Source: Selenomonas bovis DSM 23594
GTDB lineage: Bacteria; Bacillota; Negativicutes; Selenomonadales; Selenomonadaceae
Reading direction: 5' to 3'
NCBI RefSeq assembly: GCF_000381005.1
Contig: NZ_KB908402.1
Location: forward strand, 1-34,309
DNA length: 34,309 nt
Part shown: in pieces, positions 8,306 through 15,384 of the stretch
Layout of the letters: each line of letters opens with the position of its first letter
How positions within the stretch are numbered: position 1 is the first letter of the stretch
Program-made: the position numbers and the translations under genes
The notes under the pieces: generated by a model
The model's input: only the letters and a program-made list of their open reading frames with translations
Told to the model about the DNA's origin: nothing
Databases searched by the model: none

Positions 8306-9976
8306 ATGAAACATTCCCAGGCAATCTTGATCTTGGCGTTCGTTGCCATCATGGCCTTTGTGGGGAACCGCGTGAATAACGACGTTTGGTTCCTCCTCGG
8401 CAGCGGTCGTTATCTGGAGGCGTTCGGCATCCCGCACATCGAGCCGTTCACGCTGCACGAGGGGTTCCATTTCGTCATGCAGCAGTGGCTCTTCGCGCTC
8501 GGTCTCTGGCAGCTTTACGGCATCGGCGGCGTCTATGGCCTAGTCGCCTTTTCCTGGGTGGCGGGCGCTTTGCTCCTGCTGCTCTACTACCGTCTGCAGC
8601 TGCGCGTGACGGGCGGGAACGAGAGTGTCTCCTCTCTGCTCACGGCGGTGGTGCTGGTCTTTGCTGGCTGGATCTTCATCACCCAGCGGCCGCAGATGGC
8701 ATCCTCCCTCATCTTCCTCGTCGAGATCTGCCTGCTCGAGCGGCAGCGCGCGCGGATGGCGCGCACGCTGCCTGTGGTCTTTTTCGTGCTCTCGGTGCTG
8801 CTCATCAACCTGCACGCGGCGATGTGGCCGATGCTGCTCGTGTTCCTCCTGCCCTATCTCTTGGAGTCGCTCGTAGGCGGACGGTTCCGCTGGTGTCGGC
8901 AAGACTTCCGCTGGCCGCCGCACGAGCTGCTGCTGCTCCTCTGCGTCAGCTTCCTCGCGGGCCTCTGCAATCCCTATGGGCTCGAGGCGATGGTCTATGC
9001 GGCGCACGGCTACGGCAGCGCGGAGATCAACGCGCTTGTCGGTGAGATGACACCGCTTTCCCTGAAAAATCTCTATGTGGGCCTGCCGTTCGTCCTCGTC
9101 CTGGTGGCGCTGGGACTCTATGCCCGCAGGGCGGCGCCGCTGCGCTATCAGCTGCTCGCGCTCGGTACGGGCCTGATGGCGCTCCTGTCGTACCGCAGCT
9201 TTTTCCTCTTCCTGCTCTTCGGCACGCTCGGCATCGGCTATATATTCCGCGATTGGCGGGAGGCGCCTGGCACCTGCACCTGGCCGCAGCTGCGCCGGCG
9301 GGGACTGCTGCTCTTTTTCCTGGTCGCAGTCATGGATCTCGTGGTGTTCCTCCTCGCGCGGGAGACGGCCGGCGCTGCGCGGCAGGAGGCGTTCTTCCTC
9401 CTCGTAGCGCTCGCTCTCCTGGGCGTGCTCGCCTGCGCGTACCGGCTCTATCGCGGGCGCGCGCGGGCGGAGATCCTCGCGTCCGGCGAGATGCGTCTCA
9501 CGGCGGCCCTCCTCGCCCTCTTCCTGCTGCCGCTGCTCGCGCTGCGGTGGCAGCCGCCGCACATGGTCGACCGCTCGATCGCGCGGAGCGCCGAGCTGCT
9601 GCTCGCGGCGCGGCAGCCGTCGGAGATCCGCCTCTATACGGGCTACGACGACGGCGACTACATGGAGTATTGCGGCATCCCCTGCTATCTCGACGCGCGC
9701 GCCGAGGTCTTCCTGCCGCAGCTCAATCATCAGAAGAACGTCCTGCGGGAGTATATTGACCTCCGTTACGGCCTCCTCGACTACCGGGAGTTCCAGCGCC
9801 GCTACAGCTTCACGCACTTCCTGACGACCGACGATGAGCTCCTCTACACCTACCTCGCCGCTGACCCCGACTACGTATTGCTCTACGACTCCGCAGAGGA
9901 CGACAGCCTCTCCGAGGCGGAGCAGCAGGAGGAAAAGCATGTGCGCCTCTACGCATATCGTCCGGAGGTGCAATGA
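8306..9976 (+). CDS. Polytopic membrane protein, GT-C-glycosyltransferase-like, 556 aa
   Basis: The largest intact member of the local paralogue family. The start region contains NNDVWFLLGSGRYLEAFGIP, then EPFTLHEGFHFVMQQWLFAL, resembling the conserved first periplasmic loop of GT-C-like proteins. About eleven hydrophobic segments follow (about 5-430). A C-terminal extracytoplasmic domain (about 440-556) contains DDGDYMEYCGIPCYLDARAEVF, similar in layout to the DGRADLY-type motif seen in related uncharacterised membrane proteins. The ATG has AGGAGA upstream with suitable spacing, 20 nt after the previous stop. It is the last gene of the operon; a dispersed repeat and a terminator follow. No catalytic residue can be assigned, so transfer of a sugar from a lipid carrier is a guess from fold and neighbours. 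Confidence 0.75.
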   Translation: MKHSQAILILAFVAIMAFVGNRVNNDVWFLLGSGRYLEAFGIPHIEPFTLHEGFHFVMQQWLFALGLWQLYGIGGVYGLVAFSWVAGALLLLLYYRLQLRVTGGNESVSSLLTAVVLVFAGWIFITQRPQMASSLIFLVEICLLERQRARMARTLPVVFFVLSVLLINLHAAMWPMLLVFLLPYLLESLVGGRFRWCRQDFRWPPHELLLLLCVSFLAGLCNPYGLEAMVYAAHGYGSAEINALVGEMTPLSLKNLYVGLPFVLVLVALGLYARRAAPLRYQLLALGTGLMALLSYRSFFLFLLFGTLGIGYIFRDWREAPGTCTWPQLRRRGLLLFFLVAVMDLVVFLLARETAGAARQEAFFLLVALALLGVLACAYRLYRGRARAEILASGEMRLTAALLALFLLPLLALRWQPPHMVDRSIARSAELLLAARQPSEIRLYTGYDDGDYMEYCGIPCYLDARAEVFLPQLNHQKNVLREYIDLRYGLLDYREFQRRYSFTHFLTTDDELLYTYLAADPDYVLLYDSAEDDSLSEAEQQEEKHVRLYAYRPEVQ

Positions 9977-9977
9977 T

Positions 9978-10092
9978 AGCAAACTCAACGCACAAACGTC
10001 CACTTCGTGGACATTGTGCGCCCGCCCTTACAGTAAATCCATCCAATCGCGCTGCGCCTGCGGCTTGCGTTCTTGGGGATTTACATAGCAAA
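9978..10092 (+). repeat. Dispersed ~107-bp repeat, full copy 1
   Basis: Runs from AGCAAACTCAACGCACAAACG to GGGGATTTACATAGCAAA. It contains a small palindrome GTCCACTTCGTGGAC and a GC-rich CGCTGCGCCTGCGGCTTGCG. Near-identical sequence occurs at 24611-24795 (about one and two thirds copies in tandem), 25520-25563 (inverted part) and 28829-28890 (left half). It sits exactly between the stop of the 556-aa gene and its terminator. Confidence 0.8.
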
Positions 10093-10127
10093 CCGCCCTT
10101 ACGGCCTGACGAGCCGTAAGGGCGGTT
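10091..10127 (+). terminator. Intrinsic terminator of the membrane-protein operon
   Basis: Perfect 15-bp arms AACCGCCCTTACGGC (10091-10105) and GCCGTAAGGGCGGTT (10113-10127) with loop CTGACGA, followed by TTGATTT. Confidence 0.9.
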
Positions 10128-10148
10128 TTGATTTCGCGCGCATCGCGA

Positions 10149-10216
10149 ACGCACCTCGAACGCACTTTTACGCACCTAAACGCACATGTGTATAATTTTA
10201 TTTTAATGCACATGTG
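10149..10216. promoter_or_regulatory. Helically phased ACGCAC array followed by two CACATGTG palindromes
   Basis: ACGCAC occurs at 10149, 10160, 10170 and 10180, a spacing of 11, 10 and 10 bp, so all copies face the same side of the helix. The palindrome CACATGTG follows at 10183-10190 and again at 10209-10216, with an AT-rich stretch between (TATAATTTTATTTTAA). No gene in this gap explains the order. It could be an operator, an iteron-like protein-binding array or the relic of an integration or replication site; the bound protein is unknown. Confidence 0.45.
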
Positions 10217-10247
10217 TGTTAAAATGCGTAAAAAGGAGTAAAAATGA

Positions 10248-10350
10248 AAAAGAGGCTGCCGCACGCAAGCTTTTTCTACAATATCTAGGAGATGAGTAAT
10301 ATCCTTCATCTATATATTGTAGGAAAATCGCTTCGTGCGGCAGTCTCTTG
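10248..10350 (-). terminator. Large hairpin, probable terminator of the prepilin peptidase gene
   Basis: The outer arms AGAGGCTGCCGCACG and CGTGCGGCAGTCTCT pair almost fully, and inner parts (CTACAATAT/ATATTGTAG) pair again, giving a ~100-nt imperfect hairpin. Read on the minus strand it is followed by CTTTTTCATTTTT, as expected for intrinsic termination downstream of 10442-11077. On the plus strand the left arm also carries a 14-codon frame (10244-10288, MKKRLPHASFFYNI) with AGGAG 5 nt before its ATG; this may be chance. Confidence 0.6.
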
Positions 10351-10441
10351 CTTTGTTTCTCACAGGATCGGCGCTTGTTGCCGCGGCGGTGAAAGGCTGT
10401 GCGAGCATACGCCGCGGGTAGCCTCATTGCTCTGCTCTCTC

Positions 10442-11077
10442 TCAGATGAGCGCGAGCACGAGCGTCGCGACGGTGAAATACGGGCCGTAGGCGAACATCT
10501 CGCCGCGCTTGCGGCGCTTCGTCACGAGCAGGAGGAGCGCGGCGATGCCGCCTAAAATCATGCCAGTGCAGGCGACGGTGAGGAGCTGGTCGGTGCCGAG
10601 CCAGAGGCCGAGCGCCGCGATGAGCTTGATGTCGCCGCCGCCGATGCCTCCGCGCGTTGCGACCGCGAGGACGAGGAAGACGGCGAAGCCCGCGGCGCTC
10701 GCGATCAGATGATCCGGGATATCGCGGCCGAGCAGCGGCAGGGAGACGAGCGCCGCGGCCGCGAACGGCACGAGCATCCGGTCGAAGATCACCTGCTGCT
10801 CGAAGTCCGTCAGTGTGTAGACCAGCAGGAAGAACTCAAAAAATAGGAGGAAGGCGAGATGGACGGCGTCCGCAGCCCGCATCGTCAGCACGGTATAGCA
10901 GAAGAGCAGGCTGAGCAGCCCGCAGAGCAGACGTGCGTGGCGCTGCTGCTGCCGGGGAACCTGGTCGGGGAAACTCATGATGTCAGGATTCGCCGCATAG
11001 AGACCGTTCACCCAGCGCGCCCCTAGCACACCTGCGAGCAGGGCGGACGCCTCGGCTGCCAAAAGGGAAAAGATCAT
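10442..11077 (-). CDS. tadV: Prepilin peptidase (A24 family, TadV/CpaA type)
   Basis: A 211-residue integral membrane aspartic peptidase that removes the leader of Flp-type prepilins at the inner membrane. Both A24 catalytic motifs are visible: TLTDFEQQVIFD (Asp91) and GGIGGGDIKL (Asp149). Six to seven hydrophobic segments cover the rest. It lacks the cytoplasmic zinc/methylase domain of PilD and has instead an ~80-residue membrane N-terminus, fitting a small TadV/CpaA-type enzyme. The ATG at 11077 has GGAGG 8 nt upstream; an in-frame GTG at 11086 overlaps the ribosome site and is rejected. It is transcribed divergently from the pilus operon, from its own promoter at 11098-11126. Confidence 0.88.
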   Translation of the reverse strand: MIFSLLAAEASALLAGVLGARWVNGLYAANPDIMSFPDQVPRQQQRHARLLCGLLSLLFCYTVLTMRAADAVHLAFLLFFEFFLLVYTLTDFEQQVIFDRMLVPFAAAALVSLPLLGRDIPDHLIASAAGFAVFLVLAVATRGGIGGGDIKLIAALGLWLGTDQLLTVACTGMILGGIAALLLLVTKRRKRGEMFAYGPYFTVATLVLALI

Positions 11078-11097
11078 AGAATACACCTCCGTTTCTC

Positions 11098-11126
11098 AGT
11101 ATAATATAAGCCGCTGGGGATGACAA
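11098..11126 (-). promoter_or_regulatory. Promoter of the prepilin peptidase gene
   Basis: On the minus strand TTGTCA (11121-11126), a 17-bp spacer and TATACT (11098-11103), 21 bp before the ATG, with a short leader carrying GGAGG. Confidence 0.75.
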
Positions 11127-11446
11127 ATGACAGAAAATGGCGGGAGCTGCGAAGGGGAAATGGAATATCGCTAGAAAAAAAGAAAAAAGAATGAGAACGG
11201 AGGAATCACGCGCAATTCCTTTATCTATTTCTAAAAATAAGTTCAAAGAAAAAGAAAACAATCGCAATAAAAAACAAGAATAGAAAGAAAAACATCTTTT
11301 TTCCTTCCTTTTTGCCGGATGTCACATGGAATGGAAGATTTCACCAGGGAAAATAACCTATCCGCAGTATGAAAAAAGGACTTAGTATTTAATTTTGAAA
11401 AAAGGATGAAAAAAATATTCCATTCCGAACGCAAAAATGCTATACT

Positions 11447-11455
11447 CAATAACGA
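11447..11455 (+). promoter_or_regulatory. Extended -10 promoter upstream of the Tad operon
   Basis: TGCTATACT matches TGnTATAAT at five of six -10 positions and has the extended TG. It is the best promoter candidate before cpaB. It lies 45 bp upstream of the foldback element, so the transcript would run through that element before reaching the cpaB ribosome site. Confidence 0.45.
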
Positions 11456-11499
11456 GCATTACGATAAAGTAATAATCCCAATTATTAGAATCATTTTTA

Positions 11500-11662
11500 T
11501 AGGAACCACTGATGAAATAAGGTGCTCCGGATTTACGTGGATGCGCTGTACTCTCTAGGAGATAAACCGCAGGCGTAGCCGAAGCTACGCTGAGGTTTGT
11601 CGACGACGAGAGGACAGTGCAGACGCGTGAAGACGGAGTGCCGAATTCATCAGTGATTCCTA
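11500..11662 (+). repeat. Complete foldback (MITE-like) element, 163 bp
   Basis: Terminal inverted repeats TAGGAACCACTGATGAA and TTCATCAGTGATTCCTA match at 16 of 17 positions. The whole element is one imperfect palindrome: the arms pair along most of their length around a centre of GCGTAGCCGAAGCTACGC. It has no coding capacity. Related copies are at 2424-2506, 21634-21686, 28099-28265 (inverted) and, in minimal form, 34083-34119. Its right end is 46 bp before the cpaB start. Confidence 0.85.
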
Positions 11663-11708
11663 AAACATGAACGCGACGCATCATGCTTCGTTCATAGGAG
11701 GAGTAGCC

Positions 11709-12725
11709 ATGGCGAAAAACCCATTCGGAGGGCTGAGCGCAGCTCTCTCAAAACTCTCCTACCGGCAGTGGCTCTTGATTGCTGGTATGGTCAGTATGTT
11801 CCTTGGAGCGGCGGTCTTTGTTTCCCTGACGAACAATGCGTCAGAGTCAAAGCCGACCAATACGGCGCAGCGCGTCAAGGTCGTCGTGGCAAAGCAGGAT
11901 ATCCCGCAGCGGGCGCTCGTGAAGGAGTCGATGCTCCAGGTGGTCGAGATGCCGGCGGATGTGCTGCCGGCGGGCGCGGTCACGGATATGGTGAACGTCA
12001 TCGACCGTCCCGCGAGCGTTCCCATCCAGCAGGGCGACGTCATCACGGACAAGAAGGTGCTCGTCGATCCGCGCATGGCGGGCTTCACGGGCATGATCCC
12101 GGACAACTGCCGCGCGATGTCCATCGGCATCTCTGATGTGACAGGCGTCGCGGGCTTCGCGAAGCCCGGCGACTACGTCGATGTCATGATCATCTCGAAG
12201 GGCAAGGACAAGGTGTCCGGCGAGATCCTCTTGCAGAACGTCATGCTGCTCGGCATCAACAAGACCGGCGGCACGGGCGCAGAAGCTCCCAAGAGCCAGC
12301 CGAAAAACGACAATGATAGCAACAAGGATCAGGACAAGAAGCAGGATGCCAAGGCGCAGGACAACAGCCAGGTCAAGGCCAGCGGCGACACGATGGCGAC
12401 CGCCACGCTCGCGCTGACGCCGGAGGACGCGCTGAAGCTCGCTGTCGCTTCGCAGAACGGCACGATCTACCTCGTGCTTCGTCCGTTCCATCCGAAGGAT
12501 ATCTTCACGGTCAACACAGATTTCTTCAAGCTGCTCGATGGCGGTGCGGCGGCACCCGCGGCAGCGCCCGCGGCGGCAGCAGCGCCTGCAGCAGCCCCGA
12601 CGCCGTTCTCGCGTCCGGCGGCCCCGGCCCCGGCGAGCGCCGCGGCTCCGGCCCCCGCGCCTGCAGCGTCGCAGGTCGGCAGCGGCATCGAGATTATTCG
12701 CGGAACGAGTTCCAAGTGGGAGTGA
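11709..12725 (+). CDS. cpaB: Flp pilus assembly protein CpaB/RcpC
   Basis: A 338-residue periplasmic Tad protein that works with the secretin. It has a short cytoplasmic head, one membrane segment (about 20-41, WLLIAGMVSMFLGAAVFVSL), then a SAF-type domain (about 58-125) with VVVAKQDIPQRALVKESML, followed by the CpaB/RcpC domain with FAKPGDYVDVMII. A Gln/Asp/Lys-rich linker separates ALTPEDALKLAVASQNGTIYLVLRP from the first half, as in CpaB proteins. The C-terminal ~60 residues are Pro/Ala-rich low complexity. The start is ATG 11709 with AGGAGG 7 nt upstream; an in-frame ATG at 11667 lacks a site. It is the first gene of the Tad operon, and its stop is 5 bp before the secretin start. Confidence 0.9.
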   Translation: MAKNPFGGLSAALSKLSYRQWLLIAGMVSMFLGAAVFVSLTNNASESKPTNTAQRVKVVVAKQDIPQRALVKESMLQVVEMPADVLPAGAVTDMVNVIDRPASVPIQQGDVITDKKVLVDPRMAGFTGMIPDNCRAMSIGISDVTGVAGFAKPGDYVDVMIISKGKDKVSGEILLQNVMLLGINKTGGTGAEAPKSQPKNDNDSNKDQDKKQDAKAQDNSQVKASGDTMATATLALTPEDALKLAVASQNGTIYLVLRPFHPKDIFTVNTDFFKLLDGGAAAPAAAPAAAAAPAAAPTPFSRPAAPAPASAAAPAPAPAASQVGSGIEIIRGTSSKWE

Positions 12726-12730
12726 AGCAA

Positions 12731-14389
12731 ATGTTCAGTATCCATCATAAATATTGCGTCGCCCTCGGCGCCGCTGTCATCGCTGCCGTGAGCCAGGCAC
12801 CTGCCTACGCCTACGTACAGCCCATCTATCTCGAGATGAACCAGTCCTACTACCTGCCGCAGGGCAGCGCGATCAAGCGTGTCGCGGTCACGAACCCGGA
12901 GATTGCGGATGTCGCGGTCGTCGACAAGCGGGCGCTCAACGTCATCGGCAAGAAGACCGGCTCTACGAGCCTCACCGTCTGGACGGCCGACGGCATGCGG
13001 CAGGATTTCCGCATCTGTGTGAGCGGCGTCGACTCGGGCCTCGCTGAGACCATCCGCAAGGCCATCGGCCTGCCGAAGGTCAAGGTCGAGGTCGTGGGCG
13101 GCAAGGTGCTGCTGACGGGTACGGTGCAGAACCAGAAGGAAAAGACGCTCGCCTACCGCGTCGCCTCGCTCTATGCGGGCGGCAACGGAACGGAGGACAA
13201 GGCACAGAAACGCAATCTGCTCGCCGAAGACGCAGAGGTCAATGATAGCATTGACGGTGATGACAAGGTCATCAACCTGCTCGAGATGATCAATCCGGAT
13301 CAGATCAACATCGAAGCAGAGATCATCGAGATCAACGCGAACGATGCCAAGCAGATCGGCATCGAGTACGGTGCTGACAGCTCGGTGGGGACACCAGGCA
13401 CCTGGTACGCGAATAAGGACGGCAGAGATATCACGAGGTATCGCTATGACAAGGATGGCAATTTTAAAAGTGATACAATGCACAGCAATCTCATGCGCTA
13501 TGCGGGCAGCCATTGGTACACGCGCAACTGGCTCTACACGCATTTCTCGGATATCAATGCGAAAATCCACACCCTTGTCGAGCAGGGACATGCGCGTGTG
13601 ATTTCTCGTCCGAATATCACGACGATGAGCAGTAGGTCAGCCGGCATCAACATCGGTGGGGAGATTCCTTATCCGCAGGTTGATAAAAATGGCAATGTGA
13701 CTGTGAAGTATGAACCATATGGTATCTTCCTCAATTTGATCAATCCGGAAGTGGATTCTTCTGGCAACGTCACAAGCCGCCTTTTCGCAGAAGTGAGCCG
13801 TCTCGATAGAGCGAATGGTGTGGCAGTCAATGGTTCTGTGTGGCCTGCCAAGGCAACGCGGAAAGCCGAGACGATGGTCAATATTCCTTCCGGCATGACA
13901 ATGGTTATTGGCGGCTTGCTCGATTCGGACGATGCCAAGGCGATTACAAAGATTCCGATTCTCGGTGACATTCCGATTCTCGGCGAACTGTTCAAATACC
14001 ATAACGACAGCAAGCAGAAATCCGAGATCATGATCCTCATCACGCCGCGTGTCGTCAATGAGACGACGCCGGTCGCGATGTCGCAGAAAATGAAGGATGC
14101 CTACGCGGAGGACAAGCAGGAGCAGGCGAAACTGCCGAAGGTCGATGTCAACGACCCGGATCTGAAGTCCTCGAAGCAGGAGAAGAAGGAAAAGAAAGCC
14201 AAGGAAGCGGCCGCGCAGAAGGAAAAAGAGCGCCGGGCTGAGGCCCAGGCGGCCAAAGACCGCGCGAACGCGGAAAAGGCGGCCAAAGCCTCCAAGGATA
14301 AGAAGAGCGCGGCCGCGAAGGAGAAGAAGGACACTCTCCTCAATAAACACCTCGATCACAGCGTCCTCAAGGATGGCAAGGCGAAATAA
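12731..14389 (+). CDS. rcpA: Tad secretin (RcpA/CpaC)
   Basis: A 552-residue outer-membrane channel protein of the Tad pilus. A signal peptide spans 1-27 (ending APAYA). An N-terminal pilus/secretin domain (about 30-105) contains VTNPEIADVAVVDKRALNVIGKKTGSTSL, then a BON-like region (about 110-150). The secretin core is at about 195-450, with VISRPNITTMSS, VPSGMTMVIGG in variant form (NIPSGMTMVIGG) and the signature PILGDIPILGELF near 410-422. The last ~90 residues are Lys/Ala/Glu-rich, probably a coiled coil, unusual at the C-terminus of a secretin. The start is ATG 12731 with GGGAG 8 nt upstream; GTG 12716 lies inside cpaB. A secretin implies an outer membrane. Codon composition from about 13430 to 14000 is more AT-rich than the flanks. 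Confidence 0.92.
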   Translation: MFSIHHKYCVALGAAVIAAVSQAPAYAYVQPIYLEMNQSYYLPQGSAIKRVAVTNPEIADVAVVDKRALNVIGKKTGSTSLTVWTADGMRQDFRICVSGVDSGLAETIRKAIGLPKVKVEVVGGKVLLTGTVQNQKEKTLAYRVASLYAGGNGTEDKAQKRNLLAEDAEVNDSIDGDDKVINLLEMINPDQINIEAEIIEINANDAKQIGIEYGADSSVGTPGTWYANKDGRDITRYRYDKDGNFKSDTMHSNLMRYAGSHWYTRNWLYTHFSDINAKIHTLVEQGHARVISRPNITTMSSRSAGINIGGEIPYPQVDKNGNVTVKYEPYGIFLNLINPEVDSSGNVTSRLFAEVSRLDRANGVAVNGSVWPAKATRKAETMVNIPSGMTMVIGGLLDSDDAKAITKIPILGDIPILGELFKYHNDSKQKSEIMILITPRVVNETTPVAMSQKMKDAYAEDKQEQAKLPKVDVNDPDLKSSKQEKKEKKAKEAAAQKEKERRAEAQAAKDRANAEKAAKASKDKKSAAAKEKKDTLLNKHLDHSVLKDGKAK

Positions 14390-14459
14390 TCTCGCCATCC
14401 CGTGATCATAGGCGTCAGGGGGCGCTGCCAGAGTGCGGCGCGCAAGAAAGGAGCATGTC

Positions 14460-15296
14460 ATGTCATCGGCAGAACAGGAAACCATCAACGGTGTCGTGAT
14501 TTCCTTTTTCAGTACGGCCTCCTCGGTCGGCAAGACGCTCATCGGCATCAATATGGCGGCTGAGCTCGCCCGTCAGGGCGCGCGCGTCGTCCTCGTTGAC
14601 TACGACCTGCAGTTCGGCGATGTCTGCAACTATCTGCAGCTCGAGCCGGAGCAGACGCTCATGGATGCCCAGCGCAGCATCCAGCTCACGGGCAGCTCGT
14701 TCGATGTGCGCGAATGCCTGACGCCCTACTCCTGCCGCAATATCATGTTTGCCGTGCTCGCCGCGCCGCGCAAGCTCGAGGAGGCTTACAATATCGAGAC
14801 GAGCGTCGCGCAGAAGGTCATCGAGCACCTACAGGGATTGTTCGACTATGTCATCGTCGATACGACCTCGATGTTCAGCGAGCTGAACCTCATGCTGCTC
14901 GACATCTCGACCATCGTGACGTATCTCGGCGTCGTCGATTTCCTGCCGACCATCAAGAACATGAAGATCGGCAGCGATACGCTCCGCACGCTCGGCTATG
15001 ACAGTGAGAAGATCCGCCTCGTGCTGAACCGCAGCAACGCCAAGACGCGCATCAGCAGCGAGGATGTGCAGAAGCTCCTCAAGCAGGAGTTCTACTACGT
15101 CCTGCCCAACGACTTCCAGGCGGCGAGCCAGTCCATCATCGACGGCAAGCCGCTCGTGCTCGAGCATCAGGACATCGCTCTCTCCGATGCCATCCGCGGT
15201 CTGGTAGGACTCTACAGCAACCGTTCGCTGGGCGGCGTGGAGGAACCGGCGAGACGGGAACATAAGTCGTCCTTGCTTGGGAGACTTTTCGGCTGA
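14460..15296 (+). CDS. TadZ/CpaE-like ParA-family ATPase with aberrant Walker A
   Basis: A 278-residue MinD/ParA-fold protein without a receiver domain. The phosphate-loop region reads FFSTASSVGKTLIGIN: the GKT of Walker A is kept but the signature Lys of the deviant KGGxGKT is replaced by Thr. The A' motif is LVDYDLQFGDV and the Walker B-like motif is DYVIVDTTS. TadZ/CpaE proteins act as polar localisation factors for the Tad machine, and several are known to have atypical ATP-binding motifs. The start is ATG 14460 with AAGGAG 6 nt upstream; an earlier in-frame GTG/ATG lacks a site. It is followed by a second, fuller CpaE gene, so the operon carries two members of the family. Confidence 0.82.
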   Translation: MSSAEQETINGVVISFFSTASSVGKTLIGINMAAELARQGARVVLVDYDLQFGDVCNYLQLEPEQTLMDAQRSIQLTGSSFDVRECLTPYSCRNIMFAVLAAPRKLEEAYNIETSVAQKVIEHLQGLFDYVIVDTTSMFSELNLMLLDISTIVTYLGVVDFLPTIKNMKIGSDTLRTLGYDSEKIRLVLNRSNAKTRISSEDVQKLLKQEFYYVLPNDFQAASQSIIDGKPLVLEHQDIALSDAIRGLVGLYSNRSLGGVEEPARREHKSSLLGRLFG

Positions 15297-15358
15297 TTGT
15301 TTTTGGAAGCTGAAAAAAATTTTACAAAACCCTTATTCCTTTTGATAAATCTAACGAT

Positions 15359-15364
15359 ATACTT
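15359..15364 (+). promoter_or_regulatory. Possible internal promoter before cpaE
   Basis: TATACT in a strikingly AT-rich 88-bp gap inside an otherwise tight GC-rich operon. No clear -35 at 17 bp (TTCCTT). Could allow separate expression of cpaE and the genes after it. Confidence 0.3.
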
Positions 15365-15384
15365 AGTGAGAGGAGGTAAGTCCT

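Noticed and set aside
8540-10003. 487-aa minus-strand frame opposite the 556-aa membrane protein
   Set aside because: Glu/Arg-rich antisense shadow; the plus strand encodes clear membrane helices.
10292-10555. 87-aa plus-strand frame with AGGAG before its ATG
   Set aside because: Runs from the terminator loop into the antisense of the prepilin peptidase; composition not protein-like.
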